Source: Haloferax sp046557615 (GTDB lineage: Archaea; Halobacteriota; Halobacteria; Halobacteriales; Haloferacaceae). Taken from it: a DNA stretch of 64,000 nt. Below, one piece after another: positions 32,377-41,863 of the stretch. Made by a program: the position numbers and the translations under genes. The notes under the pieces were generated by a model. It did no database searches, was not told the DNA's origin, and saw only the letters and a program-made list of their open reading frames with translations. Position 1 is the first letter of the stretch. Every line of letters starts with the position of its first letter. Location: the NCBI RefSeq assembly GCF_046557615.1, contig NZ_JBKIII010000003.1, positions 186,001 through 250,000 of the forward strand. Reading direction: 5' to 3'.

Positions 32377-34356
32377 ATGAACATGGAGTTAACAACCATC
32401 TCACTCTTCGGTGCGAACACCCTCACTCCGTTGCAAGGTGGGTTCAGCATGGAACTCATCCTGTTACAACTCTTGAACGGGCTTGCACTGGGCGTGCTGT
32501 ACGTACTGCTCGCATCTGGGATGTCCGTCATCTTCGGTATCACCGACATCCTCAACTTCGCCCACGGGGCGTTCTACATGGTTGGTGCGTACCTCGCGCT
32601 CGTCGTCATCGGAGCGACGGGGAGTTTCTTCGTTGCGCTGTTTCTCGCACCAATCGGTGTCGCGCTCATTGGTGCTGGATTAGAACGAGCGACACTCAAT
32701 CGAATCTACGACCGCGGCCCACTGTACCACGTCCTGTTGACGTTCGGCCTCGTCCTCATCATCACGGACGCCGTCGAGTTCATCTGGGGTGGCGGTCAGC
32801 AACTCATCAACACGCCTGAAATCCTCAGCGGTGCGGTCCAACTCGGGCCGATTTTCTACCCGAAGTACCGTCTCTTCACCATCCTCGCGGGCGGCCTGCT
32901 GGCGATTGCGACGTGGCTGTTGTTCCGGTACACCAAGTTCGGACTCATCGTCCGTGCAGGTGCGCAGGACCAGCAGACTGTCCGCGTCATGGGTGTCGAT
33001 ATGGCGAAGTATTTCACCCTCGTCTTCGCACTCGGGTCGCTCCTCGCTGGCGCAGCAGGCGTCCTCGCCGCTCCCTTCCTCAACGTCAATCCCTCGATGG
33101 GGAACGAAATTCTGGTCATCGCGTTCATCGTCGTTGCCGTCGGTGGCCTCGGAAGCTACCTCGGCTCGGTCGTCGCAGCGCTCATCATCGGGATGTTACA
33201 GACCATCGGAAACGTCCTGGTCCCCGAACTGAGTGGCTTTCTCATCTATCTCATCATGTTCGGTATCCTCTTGTTCAGACCGCAGGGAATCCTCGGTTCG
33301 TACGAGATTCGGGACGAAGTTGCGAAACTCTCGTTCGACGAGACCATCAACCCGATTCCACTCACCGACCGTCGAGTACTCGCACTGCTTGGACTTCTCG
33401 TACTCGTTCCGTTGGGTGTCCACCGCGTGTTCTCGCCGTACGTCCTCGGACTCATCTCGCTGATGTTCATCTGGGGCCTGTTCGCGCTGAGTCTGGACAT
33501 CGTCATGGGCTACATCGGACTGATATCGTTCGGTCACGCCGCCTTCTTCGGTGTCGGTGCCTATGCAGTCGGCCTGACGACGATTCACGTCACGAACTCG
33601 TTCGTTCTCGCACTCCTCGTCGCTGTACTGGTAACGACGGTACTCGCGTGGGTTATCGGCGCACTCTCGATACGATTGACTGGTGTGTACTTCGCGATGA
33701 TTACGTTCGCGTCCGCACAGTTGCTCTACCAACTCTCGTTCACGATTCCCGAACTCACTGGAGGAAGCAACGGGTTGACTGGAATCCCCGATATTCGGCT
33801 CTTCCAAGTCATCGACCTCGCCAATCCAATCGCGTTCTACTACCTCGCGTTGGTCTGTCTCGCGGCGTGTTACTTCCTTGCCGTCCGCGTCATGGACTCG
33901 CCGTTTGGGCGCGTACTGACAGCAATCCGTGAGAGCGAGCGACGTGCATCGTTCCTCGGATACGACGCGAACAAGTACAAGCGCCGTGCCTTCGCATTCT
34001 CCGGTGCGGTCGGTGGTGTTGCGGGCGCACTGTTCGTCACCTATCAGACGTTCGTGAGTCCGAACACACTCTACTGGTTCGTCTCCGGTGATGCACTGTT
34101 CGCGATGGTACTCGGTGGGACCGGGACGCTCTACGGCCCGATTATCGGCGGGGCGGTCCTCGTCGGACTCGACCACGTACTCTCGACGTACACCGAGCAG
34201 TGGCGCTTCGTCCTCGGGTTGTTCCTCGTACTCACCGTGTTGTTCGCGCCGCGCGGACTGGTGAGCATCGGAATCTCGGTTCGAGAGCGAATCGACGCCC
34301 AACGAACGACGAGTACGCCAGCAACTGAGGAGACTGTCTCCGGTGAAAACCAATGA
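32377..34356 (+). CDS. Fused LivH-LivM permease (transporter 2)
   Basis: A 659-residue membrane protein. Residues 25-315 are LivH-like (DILNFAHGAFYMVGAYLALV and the loop VRAGAQDQQTVRVMGVDMAK). Residues 330-640 are LivM-like (GYIGLISFGHAAFFGVGAY and LTAIRESERRASFLGYDANK). Normally these are two genes of about 290 and 340 codons, as in transporters 1 and 3. Here one polypeptide would form the whole channel. The frame is uninterrupted. It overlaps the livG gene by 4 nt. A start at Met25 is also possible. Confidence 0.92.
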   Translation: MNMELTTISLFGANTLTPLQGGFSMELILLQLLNGLALGVLYVLLASGMSVIFGITDILNFAHGAFYMVGAYLALVVIGATGSFFVALFLAPIGVALIGAGLERATLNRIYDRGPLYHVLLTFGLVLIITDAVEFIWGGGQQLINTPEILSGAVQLGPIFYPKYRLFTILAGGLLAIATWLLFRYTKFGLIVRAGAQDQQTVRVMGVDMAKYFTLVFALGSLLAGAAGVLAAPFLNVNPSMGNEILVIAFIVVAVGGLGSYLGSVVAALIIGMLQTIGNVLVPELSGFLIYLIMFGILLFRPQGILGSYEIRDEVAKLSFDETINPIPLTDRRVLALLGLLVLVPLGVHRVFSPYVLGLISLMFIWGLFALSLDIVMGYIGLISFGHAAFFGVGAYAVGLTTIHVTNSFVLALLVAVLVTTVLAWVIGALSIRLTGVYFAMITFASAQLLYQLSFTIPELTGGSNGLTGIPDIRLFQVIDLANPIAFYYLALVCLAACYFLAVRVMDSPFGRVLTAIRESERRASFLGYDANKYKRRAFAFSGAVGGVAGALFVTYQTFVSPNTLYWFVSGDALFAMVLGGTGTLYGPIIGGAVLVGLDHVLSTYTEQWRFVLGLFLVLTVLFAPRGLVSIGISVRERIDAQRTTSTPATEETVSGENQ

Positions 34357-35111
34357 GCCTACTCTACACAGACGGACTGACGAAGCGATTCGGATTACTA
34401 ACTGCGGTCAACGACGTTGACCTGCGCATCGAGCGCGACGAAATTCACTCGGTGATTGGGCCGAACGGTGCGGGGAAATCGACGCTCTTCAACCTCATCA
34501 CCGGCTTGCTCGACCCGAGCGAAGGAACGGTCTACTTCAAAGACGAAGATATCACGGACCTTCCCCCGCGACAAATCGTTCGACGTGGAATCAGCCGGTC
34601 GTTCCAAATCGCCGACCTCTTCGAGGGGTTGACCGTCCGAGAGAACCTTCGTATCGCGGCACAGTCGCTCGATGACGACCACGATGCGTTTTGGAAACGC
34701 GCTGACTCCCTTTCGGGGCCCACAGCCGCCGCGGATGCCATCCTCGAAGATATCGGGTTGACCGACCTCGCGGATGCACGCGCCGACGAATTGAGTCACG
34801 GTGACCGCCGAAAGCTCGATATCGGTCTCGGTGTCGCAGTCGAACCAGAACTGTTCCTCCTCGACGAACCAACCGCAGGAATGGGCAAAGAAGAGTCGGT
34901 CGAAACCGTTCGCATGATTCAGCGTGTCTCTGCGGACCGAGGCATCACGCCTGTCCTCATCGAACACGACCTCGAAATCGTCATGGGAATCTCGGACCAG
35001 ATAACGGTCCTCAGTGAGGGTGGCATCCTCGCAAACGGACCGCCCGAAGAGATACAGAACGACCCAGCCGTCCAGAAAGCCTACCTCGGCACCCGAGGTG
35101 AGTACGCATGA
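34353..35111 (+). CDS. livG: HAAT ABC transporter ATP-binding protein, LivG type (transporter 2)
   Basis: A 252-residue ABC ATPase with Walker A GPNGAGKST, signature LSHGDRRKLDIG (about 148-159), Walker B LFLLDEPTAGMG and the H-loop IEHD. The SHGDRR signature variant and GMG are typical of LivG. ATGA overlaps join it to the fused permease upstream and livF downstream. Confidence 0.93.
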   Translation: MSLLYTDGLTKRFGLLTAVNDVDLRIERDEIHSVIGPNGAGKSTLFNLITGLLDPSEGTVYFKDEDITDLPPRQIVRRGISRSFQIADLFEGLTVRENLRIAAQSLDDDHDAFWKRADSLSGPTAAADAILEDIGLTDLADARADELSHGDRRKLDIGLGVAVEPELFLLDEPTAGMGKEESVETVRMIQRVSADRGITPVLIEHDLEIVMGISDQITVLSEGGILANGPPEEIQNDPAVQKAYLGTRGEYA

Positions 35112-35842
35112 CCGACGATGCACTGCTCACAGTCGAGCGCATCAACAGCGCCTACGGAAAGAGCCAGGTACTTCGTGACGTTTCGCTCGAAGTCGGCAAC
35201 GGCGAGGTCGTCGCACTCCTCGGCCGCAACGGTGCCGGGAAGACGACGACGCTTCGGTCCATCTCCGGTGTCATCAAGCCTTTCGAGGGAACTATCGAAT
35301 TCGACGGAACTGACATCACGTCACTTCCGGACCACGAGATTAGCAGGCTCGGCGTGAGCTACGTCGCCGAAGAACGAGCAATCTTCCCAGACCTCACCGT
35401 CGCAGAGAACCTCGAAATGGGACGAGTGAACCGAGACGACGGTGTGTTCTCCATCGAAGAGGTGTACGAGTTACTTCCACGCCTGGAAGAGCGGAGCGGA
35501 CAGTTAGCGTCTCATCTGAGTGGGGGCGAACAACAGATGCTCGTCATCGCTCGCGCTGTCGTCGGACAAACCAAACTTCTGTTGCTCGACGAACCGACAG
35601 AGGGGCTCGCCCCCCAGATCGTCGAAGACGTTCTCGATATCATCGAACACGTTAGCGACCAGGGGATTCCAATCCTCCTCGTCGAGCAAAACCTCAACGC
35701 CGTACTCGAAGTCTCCGACCGGAACTACATCCTGAACAAAGGCGAAATCGTCTACGAAGGGACGACAACGGCGCTTCAAGCAGACGACGAAACACAGCAG
35801 CAGTACCTCGGTGTCGGTGCGTCGATTACAGACGACCTGTAA
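35108..35842 (+). CDS. livF: HAAT ABC transporter ATP-binding protein, LivF type (transporter 2)
   Basis: A 244-residue ABC ATPase with Walker A GRNGAGKTT, signature LSGGEQQML (about 137-145) and Walker B LLLLDEPTEGLAPQ. It is the last gene of transporter 2, overlapping livG by 4 nt. A gap of 170 nt follows before the BNR-repeat gene, which has its own promoter. Confidence 0.93.
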   Translation: MTDDALLTVERINSAYGKSQVLRDVSLEVGNGEVVALLGRNGAGKTTTLRSISGVIKPFEGTIEFDGTDITSLPDHEISRLGVSYVAEERAIFPDLTVAENLEMGRVNRDDGVFSIEEVYELLPRLEERSGQLASHLSGGEQQMLVIARAVVGQTKLLLLDEPTEGLAPQIVEDVLDIIEHVSDQGIPILLVEQNLNAVLEVSDRNYILNKGEIVYEGTTTALQADDETQQQYLGVGASITDDL

Positions 35843-36013
35843 ACGCCTGCTCGACGCCCTTCGAACACGGAGCGTGGTGGGTCAGGTGCCTCTGCTTCTC
35901 TACTGACTCCCGTACGACTGGTCTTCGTCGCCTCCGCTGTACTGCGATGTCCCTGATTTTTACCTGCCCCGACCACCTAGTTATTTAATACCATGTACCA
36001 TGAGAGTCAATGT

Positions 36014-37057
36014 ATGTCGTTGTTAATCGGCACAGATGACGGGCTGTACCGTGTGAGTGATATTCCGTTCGAACGAGACGAGGCCGAACGAGTTCTCGAC
36101 TGTGGGATGGTCACCGGCGTCGAAACGTTCGACCACACAGACGATATCTTCGTCTCGTCGACGACGGGCGCGTTCCGTTCCTCGGACGGTGGGCACACGT
36201 GGGAGAATCTCGGTGTACCCCTCGGAAGCCGGTACTGGCACGCCGGAGAAAGCCAAGTGTGGTCCATTCTCTCCACACAAGATGCCTTGTACGCCGGGAC
36301 GAACGACCCCTACGTCTATCGGTCTGTGGACGACGGTGAGACGTGGATGGAGATGAAGGGGTTCCGTGATTTACCGTCCCGAGGCCACTGGGAGTCGCCA
36401 ATCGACCCGCACTATGCTCGGCTTCGGTGCTTGAAGTCTGTCCCCGGTCGCCCCGAGCAACTCATTGCTGGGGTCGAGGCTGGCGGTATCCACCTCAGCC
36501 GTGACGGCGGACAGACGTGGCTCGACCGACGTGACACCATCATCGACGACATCCACGAGATTATACCCATTACCGAGGACGTCTGGTTGGCGGCGACCGG
36601 CTATCTCGACCACACGATCGAGAAAATCGGACTCGGCCACGCTGTCGGGGTCGGTGGGTTGTATCGAACAGTGGACGGCGGCGACTCGTGGACACGTATC
36701 GACGTTGGAAACCCCTACTCGTACATCCGAAACGCGTTCGTTCACGATGGGACGCTCTTCTTCGGTGGGGGTGAAGAAGCACCACCCGAATGGGTCCACG
36801 ACGACCACGGCGCTGCCCTCTTCGAATCGACGAACTTCGGGAGGACCTTAGACCGGGTCTCGTACCCCACAGAAGAGACACAAGTCATCGAAACGTGGGA
36901 CGTCTACGAGGGAGATGTCATCTGTGGTTCCGGACTCTTCGACGTTCCTGACCAGCGCGACGACATCGAGGGCTGTATCATGCGCCGCGACGACGGGGGA
37001 ACGTATCACGACGTGGGACGCGTTCCAGCGAACATCGGATTCATTGCGACGGTCTAA
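36014..37057 (+). CDS. BNR/sialidase-like beta-propeller protein
   Basis: A 347-residue protein with at least four Asp-box repeats: SSDGGHTW (about 51-58), SVDDGETW (about 100-107), SRDGGQTW (about 154-161) and TVDGGDSW (about 218-225). These mark beta-propellers such as VPS10/sortilin-like and sialidase-like proteins. No signal peptide, so probably cytosolic. TTATTTAATA about 27 nt upstream of the ATG at 36014 makes this the likely start instead of 35993. Similar proteins sit in catabolic operons with unknown roles; an enzyme or ligand-binding function cannot be told apart. Confidence 0.8.
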   Translation: MSLLIGTDDGLYRVSDIPFERDEAERVLDCGMVTGVETFDHTDDIFVSSTTGAFRSSDGGHTWENLGVPLGSRYWHAGESQVWSILSTQDALYAGTNDPYVYRSVDDGETWMEMKGFRDLPSRGHWESPIDPHYARLRCLKSVPGRPEQLIAGVEAGGIHLSRDGGQTWLDRRDTIIDDIHEIIPITEDVWLAATGYLDHTIEKIGLGHAVGVGGLYRTVDGGDSWTRIDVGNPYSYIRNAFVHDGTLFFGGGEEAPPEWVHDDHGAALFESTNFGRTLDRVSYPTEETQVIETWDVYEGDVICGSGLFDVPDQRDDIEGCIMRRDDGGTYHDVGRVPANIGFIATV

Positions 37058-37223
37058 CGCCACCTTCTGACACCTTTTCGACCAAGGTCCGAGACCGAGA
37101 CTGGTCTCTATTCCGCCACCGGCGATACAAATATATGCTCTCGGACTGCTGTATTTGCTATACGATGACACCCGACAGTGAAGTGCTTCGAACAGCTGTA
37201 ACGACTGTACTGCGCGCAAACCA

Positions 37224-37616
37224 ATGACCGACTCATCACCTTCGAATACCGCTCCGCCGCTGCTCGCCCGACTCCTCTACAGTGGCATACTCATCTACAT
37301 GTCTGTGGATGGCTTCCGTCACAACGAGATACGAGTCGAAATCGCCCGAGAGAAGGGAGTCCCAATTCCGGAGTTTCTCGTCCCCTTTACGACGGGGATG
37401 CTCCTGGTTGCGAACGTGTTCCTACTCCTGTGGAGATTCCCCAAACTGGCCGCTGGTGCCGTTATCGTCTTCTTCGTCGGAACGACCCCTGCAATCCACA
37501 ACTTCTGGGAACTGGAAGGCGAGGAACGCCACGGGAACAAGATAAATTTCTGTAAGAACGTCGCTCTCATCGGTGGTGCAATCGCACTCCTCGACGAAGC
37601 AGCAAAAGACGACTGA
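37224..37616 (+). CDS. DoxX-family membrane protein
   Basis: A 130-residue protein with four hydrophobic helices. The segments ARLLYSGILIYMSVDGFRHNE and EFLVPFTTGMLLVANVFLLL are typical of DoxX-like proteins. Its molecular role is not established; DoxX proteins are linked to quinone or thiol oxidation. It ends 115 nt before the convergent BKACE gene. A second DoxX gene is at 63134. Confidence 0.8.
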   Translation: MTDSSPSNTAPPLLARLLYSGILIYMSVDGFRHNEIRVEIAREKGVPIPEFLVPFTTGMLLVANVFLLLWRFPKLAAGAVIVFFVGTTPAIHNFWELEGEERHGNKINFCKNVALIGGAIALLDEAAKDD

Positions 37617-37730
37617 GTCGTACGTATCTGGTTCTTTTCGGCACTGTGAACCGAGCGATGGCAGTCTAAATGAGTGCCAGTTCTGTGTGGATGTGTTCTA
37701 TAATTTGGATACGGACCTTCGGCGAACCGC

Positions 37731-38870
37731 TCAGGTCAGCTCGATACCCATTATTTCTCGTGCTTGTGCCGGGGTCGCAACTTCGCGGCCAATCAGGTTA
37801 CAGAAGTCCACAATCTTGTTCACGACCTCGATGTTCTCTTGGATGACGTCGTCTCTGTGCGGGTACATCCAGTAGTAGTCCTCGATGCCAACCCGGACGT
37901 AATCGACGCCGCGGAGAATCGCCTCAATCGTGATGGGAAGCCAGTTGCGACCACCCGAACAGACGCCGATGACGGTGTCGTCAGGGAAGCGCTGTTTCGT
38001 CTGTTCGAGGCTGGTAATCATCTCGATAGGCATCCACGGGTCTTGGTCGAGTGGCCATCCAAATGGGTGGCCCATGTCGTGAAATACACAGAGCGGGCCA
38101 TCGTCGTCGTCGAGGAGGCCAGTGGCGTTCAGGTCGCGATAGAGTCGGCGGGTGTTGTACGAGCTTCGAACTTTGTGAATCGGCTTGATTCCGTGTTCGC
38201 GGTAGAACTCGACACCTTCCCGCATCCGTTCTGTGTACTTCTTCGGGTAGGAGTCGAACGGTGGCCAGAGCATCACGCTTCCTTGGATGTACTTGTTGCT
38301 CCCGCCAGCTGCGGCGAGTTTCTGTTCAGCCATGTCGATGTAGTCGATGCTGTTGTCGGGCGTGATTTTCCACGAGTGCTGCACGGAGACGACGTCGGTC
38401 TCTTCGAAGATGCGCCGATAGATGTCCGCGAGCATGTCCACGTCATCTGTCCCAAGACAGTCTTCCGGGTCGCGGGGGTGGATGTGTGCTGCTGCACAAC
38501 CGGCCTCGGCGGCGGCGATGATTTCGTCAGCCTGGTCTTCGAGTGAACACGGGACGGCAGGGTATCGGGTGTCTCCCGGCTCTGTGTAATTTGGCGGCAA
38601 TCCCTCGGGGTATGCATCTTCGGGTGGCCACTCGTCAGGTTGCCATCCCGGACTCGCACACTCGATGATGAGTGGTTTGGCGAGCGTATCGATTCGTTCT
38701 TCGAGTTCGATGGGATGACGTCGAGCGATAGTCGAGATAATCTGTTCTTTCGGTCGTGGGTCGTTTTCCGTCTTCAAAACGCCGTACTGCTCGTCTGTGA
38801 CTGGGTTCTCCTCGGTTCCACTGCTGGCCTGTTGGCTGTGCTGATGGCTCTCACCACTGTGCGAACTCAT
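37731..38870 (-). CDS. Beta-keto acid cleavage enzyme (BKACE, DUF849)
   Basis: A 379-residue zinc enzyme of the family of 3-keto-5-aminohexanoate cleavage enzyme. In the family it condenses a beta-keto acid with acetyl-CoA and cleaves it to a CoA ester and acetoacetate. Visible signs: AAAHIHPRDPED (about 125-136; His-x-His binds zinc), GVCSGGRNWLP and YVRVGIEDYYW. The N-terminal 35 residues are a His/Ser-rich extension. The ATG at 38870 has TTTTATC about 26 nt upstream. The gene is divergent from the CoA transferase/thiolase operon and probably belongs to the same pathway. Confidence 0.88.
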   Translation of the reverse strand: MSSHSGESHQHSQQASSGTEENPVTDEQYGVLKTENDPRPKEQIISTIARRHPIELEERIDTLAKPLIIECASPGWQPDEWPPEDAYPEGLPPNYTEPGDTRYPAVPCSLEDQADEIIAAAEAGCAAAHIHPRDPEDCLGTDDVDMLADIYRRIFEETDVVSVQHSWKITPDNSIDYIDMAEQKLAAAGGSNKYIQGSVMLWPPFDSYPKKYTERMREGVEFYREHGIKPIHKVRSSYNTRRLYRDLNATGLLDDDDGPLCVFHDMGHPFGWPLDQDPWMPIEMITSLEQTKQRFPDDTVIGVCSGGRNWLPITIEAILRGVDYVRVGIEDYYWMYPHRDDVIQENIEVVNKIVDFCNLIGREVATPAQAREIMGIELT

Positions 38871-38932
38871 ACCACAATCAATACGGGCGGTTGATAAAAC
38901 AGTTACCACGAGACACTCGTTTTCCCGATAGC

Positions 38933-38948
38933 TTTACCGTGTGGTACC
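38933..38948. promoter_or_regulatory. Weaker copy of the TetR-site motif
   Basis: TTTACCGTGTGGTACC shares 11 of 16 bases with the palindrome at 42533. It is in the divergent promoter region of the BKACE and CaiB genes, which would place them under the same regulator. The right arm is imperfect. Confidence 0.3.
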
Positions 38949-39018
38949 CAATAGTACCGATACAGGATAGCACGTGTGTCAATAACAATCGCACGATTCC
39001 ACTAGCGAGGCAATTATC

Positions 39019-40269
39019 ATGTCACAATCTAGCACATCAGCGGAACAGAAAGAGAAGATTCTGGAGGGCATCACCGTCCTCGACCTCTCGACGTTCGTTA
39101 CGGGCGGCTTTTGCTCTGCGATGTTGGCGAATCTCGGTGCAGAGGTCGTCAAGGTCGAACAACCGGGATACGGGGATGCGATTCGTCACTCTGGGCCGCC
39201 GTTCATCCAGGGTGAATCCCCGTACTACTGGACGGTCAACTACGGAAAGCGGAGTCTCGAACTCAATCTGAAGAACGACCGAGCGCGCGAGGCGCTGTAC
39301 GAGTTGGCGGAACACGCGGACGTCTTCATTCAGAACTACCGACCCGGGACTGCCGAGCGACTTGGCGTCGATTACGAGACGATCAACGCCCACAACGAAG
39401 AGGTAATCTATCTCGCTATCTCCGCGTTCGGCCAGACTGGTCCGTGGGCAGAGCGGTCTGGGTACGACCTCCTCATTCAGGGGATGAGCGGCATCATGAG
39501 CGTGACTGGCGAAGAAGGGCGACAGCCAGTCAAGGTCGGCTTGCCGATAACTGACCTCATCACCGCGATGTGGGCGGCGTTCGGTGCGACCTCTGCGCTC
39601 TACCGACGTGAACAGACGGGGGAAGGGGAGTACATCGACCTCGGAATGCTCGAAGCGACGTTGCCGTGGCTCACCAAGCAGGCAGGACAGGTATTCGCGG
39701 ACGAAACGCCGACTCGCATGGGAACGAAAGACCCGGTACTTGCTCCCTACCAGACGTTCGAGACAGCCGATGGCTATCTCAACGTCTGTATCCTAAACGA
39801 GAAGCTCTGGCACGAGCTGTGTGAAGTCATCGACCGCAACGACCTCCCCGTAGACGACCGCTTCGAGACGAACGCCGACCGTGTCGCACACCAAGACGAG
39901 TTAGAAACGGAAATCGAGGCCACGCTCGGTGAGAAGACGACAGACGAATGGATAGAAATTATCGCCGAAGAAGGTGGCGTACCTGCAGGTCCGGTGTACG
40001 AAGTCGAAGAAGCCCTCAACAACCCACAGGTGGATGCTCGCGGAGCAATCTCCGAAATCGAACATCCCGAACTCGGGACGATTCCGGTCATCGAGCATCC
40101 ACTCAAATTCGCGAACAGTGACAGCGGATTCGACATGGCACCTCCACTTCTCGGAGAACACAACCGCGACGTGTTCCGTGACCTCGACTACTCGGAAGCC
40201 GAACTGGACGAGTTCGAGGCGATGGGAGTGTTCGGGAGTCAATCGACTGCCAACGACGAGAGCGAATGA
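39019..40269 (+). CDS. CaiB/BaiF-type (family III) CoA transferase
   Basis: A 416-residue CoA transferase. Family marks: ILEGITVLDLSTFVTGGFCS, LGAEVVKVEQPGYGD, NLKNDRAREAL and SGYDLLIQGMSGIMSVTGEEG, where the Asp is the likely catalytic residue (about 152). It moves CoA from one acyl-CoA to another carboxylic acid. It overlaps the following thiolase-like gene by 4 nt and is divergent from the BKACE gene, so it may activate a keto acid or recycle CoA from its products. Confidence 0.92.
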   Translation: MSQSSTSAEQKEKILEGITVLDLSTFVTGGFCSAMLANLGAEVVKVEQPGYGDAIRHSGPPFIQGESPYYWTVNYGKRSLELNLKNDRAREALYELAEHADVFIQNYRPGTAERLGVDYETINAHNEEVIYLAISAFGQTGPWAERSGYDLLIQGMSGIMSVTGEEGRQPVKVGLPITDLITAMWAAFGATSALYRREQTGEGEYIDLGMLEATLPWLTKQAGQVFADETPTRMGTKDPVLAPYQTFETADGYLNVCILNEKLWHELCEVIDRNDLPVDDRFETNADRVAHQDELETEIEATLGEKTTDEWIEIIAEEGGVPAGPVYEVEEALNNPQVDARGAISEIEHPELGTIPVIEHPLKFANSDSGFDMAPPLLGEHNRDVFRDLDYSEAELDEFEAMGVFGSQSTANDESE

Positions 40270-41405
40270 CTGGGGTGACGATACCGGGTGTCGGCATGAC
40301 CAACTTTCGCAGTGAGTTACCGTACTCAATCGTCGAGATGGCGAGTCTCGCAGCGACACGGGCACTCGACGACGCGGGTTATCGCGCCTCTGAGGTGACG
40401 TCACTTCACGTCGGTACGGCACTCGCAGATTCGCTCGGGTTGCAAGCGGGACTCGGAAACGCACTCACGTCGTCGCTTGGCATCGAAGGCGTCGCTGCTG
40501 ACCGAGTAGAGAACACGAGTGCGACGGGCGCGAGTGCACTTCACAGGGGGGTCGCGGCGATACAGAGCGGCCAATCCGACGTTGCGCTCGTCGTCGGTGC
40601 CGAGAAGATGTCTGTGGGTGAGACTGCAAACGTTACGGAAGCTATCAGCCGAGTCACCCACGAACGCGAGTATGCACAAGGACTCACTCTCCCATCGTTT
40701 GGGGGACTTGCTGCGGGTGTGTACCTCGACCGATACGACGTCCCACGAGAGACGCTCGCGACGGTCGCCGCGAAGAACCACGCTAACGCGGCCGACAACC
40801 CAGTGGCGCAGTTCCGGAAGACGATTAGCGTCGCAGACGCGCTCGAATCCCCCGTCATCGCCGACCCACTCCGTCTCTACGATTGTTGTCCAATGACCGA
40901 TGGGGCTGCCGCTGTCCTCCTTACCCGAGAGACAATGAACGATGTGCAGATACTGAGTGTTGGCAGTGCGACCGGAACCCACGCTGTTGCGGAACGACCG
41001 GACCCGCTCGAAATCGAGAGCGTCCGGGAAGCGGGCGAACGAACGTTCGACGACGCAGGGATGACACCGGACGATATGGATGTCGTCTGTATTCACGACG
41101 CGTTCACCATCTTGGAACTCCTCGAACTCGAAGAACTGGGATTTTACCAACCTGGAACGGCGTGGCAAGCGGTTATGGAGGGCGAGACACGGCGAGATGG
41201 CCGTCTCCCGGTCAACCCCGGTGGTGGGTTGAAAGCGCGTGGGCATCCACTCGGTGCAACTGGCTTGTCTCAAATCATCGAACTCGTCTGGCAACTTCGC
41301 GGCGACCTTCCACCGAATCGGCAGGTGCCAAACGCCAGTACTGCCTTCGCAATCAACGTCGCGGGGTTCGGAAACAACAGCGTCTGTACGATATTAGAAG
41401 CATGA
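40266..41405 (+). CDS. Thiolase-family protein with Ser at the nucleophile position
   Basis: A 379-residue SCP2-type thiolase-fold protein. Family features: the HDAF (about 276-280) and GHPLGATG (about 318-325) His motifs and a final GNNSV. At the position of the acyl-accepting Cys, the sequence reads ENTSATGASAL; Ser85 takes the place of Cys, compared with ELACASGQAAL in the thiolase at 49129. The codon is AGT and the frame is intact, so it is not a sequencing frameshift. It may not be a thiolytic enzyme. ATGA overlaps bind it to CaiB and the DUF35 gene. Confidence 0.88.
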   Translation: MTGVTIPGVGMTNFRSELPYSIVEMASLAATRALDDAGYRASEVTSLHVGTALADSLGLQAGLGNALTSSLGIEGVAADRVENTSATGASALHRGVAAIQSGQSDVALVVGAEKMSVGETANVTEAISRVTHEREYAQGLTLPSFGGLAAGVYLDRYDVPRETLATVAAKNHANAADNPVAQFRKTISVADALESPVIADPLRLYDCCPMTDGAAAVLLTRETMNDVQILSVGSATGTHAVAERPDPLEIESVREAGERTFDDAGMTPDDMDVVCIHDAFTILELLELEELGFYQPGTAWQAVMEGETRRDGRLPVNPGGGLKARGHPLGATGLSQIIELVWQLRGDLPPNRQVPNASTAFAINVAGFGNNSVCTILEA

Positions 41406-41761
41406 AGCGACACACAAGCGATTCAGGTCAACGACTGCGAGTCGATGAAGCCTTCCAGTGTTCGAGTTGCGACCAGCGGTGGTATTACACACGGAGTTGT
41501 TGCCCGAACTGTCGTGGTGAACACGTCGAAACCTACACACTCGGTGAGGGAACCGTGGTCGCAGCGACGACAGTCGAAGTGACACCACCAGACATTCGAA
41601 GCCCGAATTGGCTCGGTCTTACACGGTTCGAAGACGTACAGCTAATTGCGCAACTCACAGAGCGTGTGTCAGTCGGTGACCGAGTGGGGTTTGCAGGAGA
41701 GTATCGGTTACGGTCGGGTGACGAGCATTCCAATCCACGCCTGACTGCCGTGAGTGAATAA
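41402..41761 (+). CDS. DUF35 OB-fold protein with rubredoxin-like zinc ribbon
   Basis: A 119-residue protein beginning with a zinc ribbon (CSSC 20-23, CCPNC 33-37) followed by an OB fold from about 50. In archaea DUF35 proteins bind thiolases and pass the acyl-CoA intermediate to the next enzyme. Here the gene overlaps the thiolase-like gene by 4 nt, so they probably form a complex. The ATG at 41402 is inside the ATGA overlap; the longer frame upstream is antisense to the thiolase. Confidence 0.85.
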   Translation: MKRHTSDSGQRLRVDEAFQCSSCDQRWYYTRSCCPNCRGEHVETYTLGEGTVVAATTVEVTPPDIRSPNWLGLTRFEDVQLIAQLTERVSVGDRVGFAGEYRLRSGDEHSNPRLTAVSE

Positions 41762-41863
41762 GCGTATCTCCCGACACGGCGACCAACGAACAAGGAGGTG
41801 GAGAGAAAGGAAGGCACGCCCAACCGATGAACAGCGTCGCAGCGTCGTCTGTTCGAAAGGCGA

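Noticed and set aside
40883..41401. 173-codon N-terminal extension of the DUF35 protein
   Set aside because: Overlaps the thiolase-like coding sequence in another frame; the zinc ribbon begins right after the ATG at 41402.
39019..41761. Frameshift or pseudogene explanation for the Ser-thiolase
   Set aside because: The frame is open over the entire length, other catalytic motifs are in place, and overlaps with neighbouring genes are normal.
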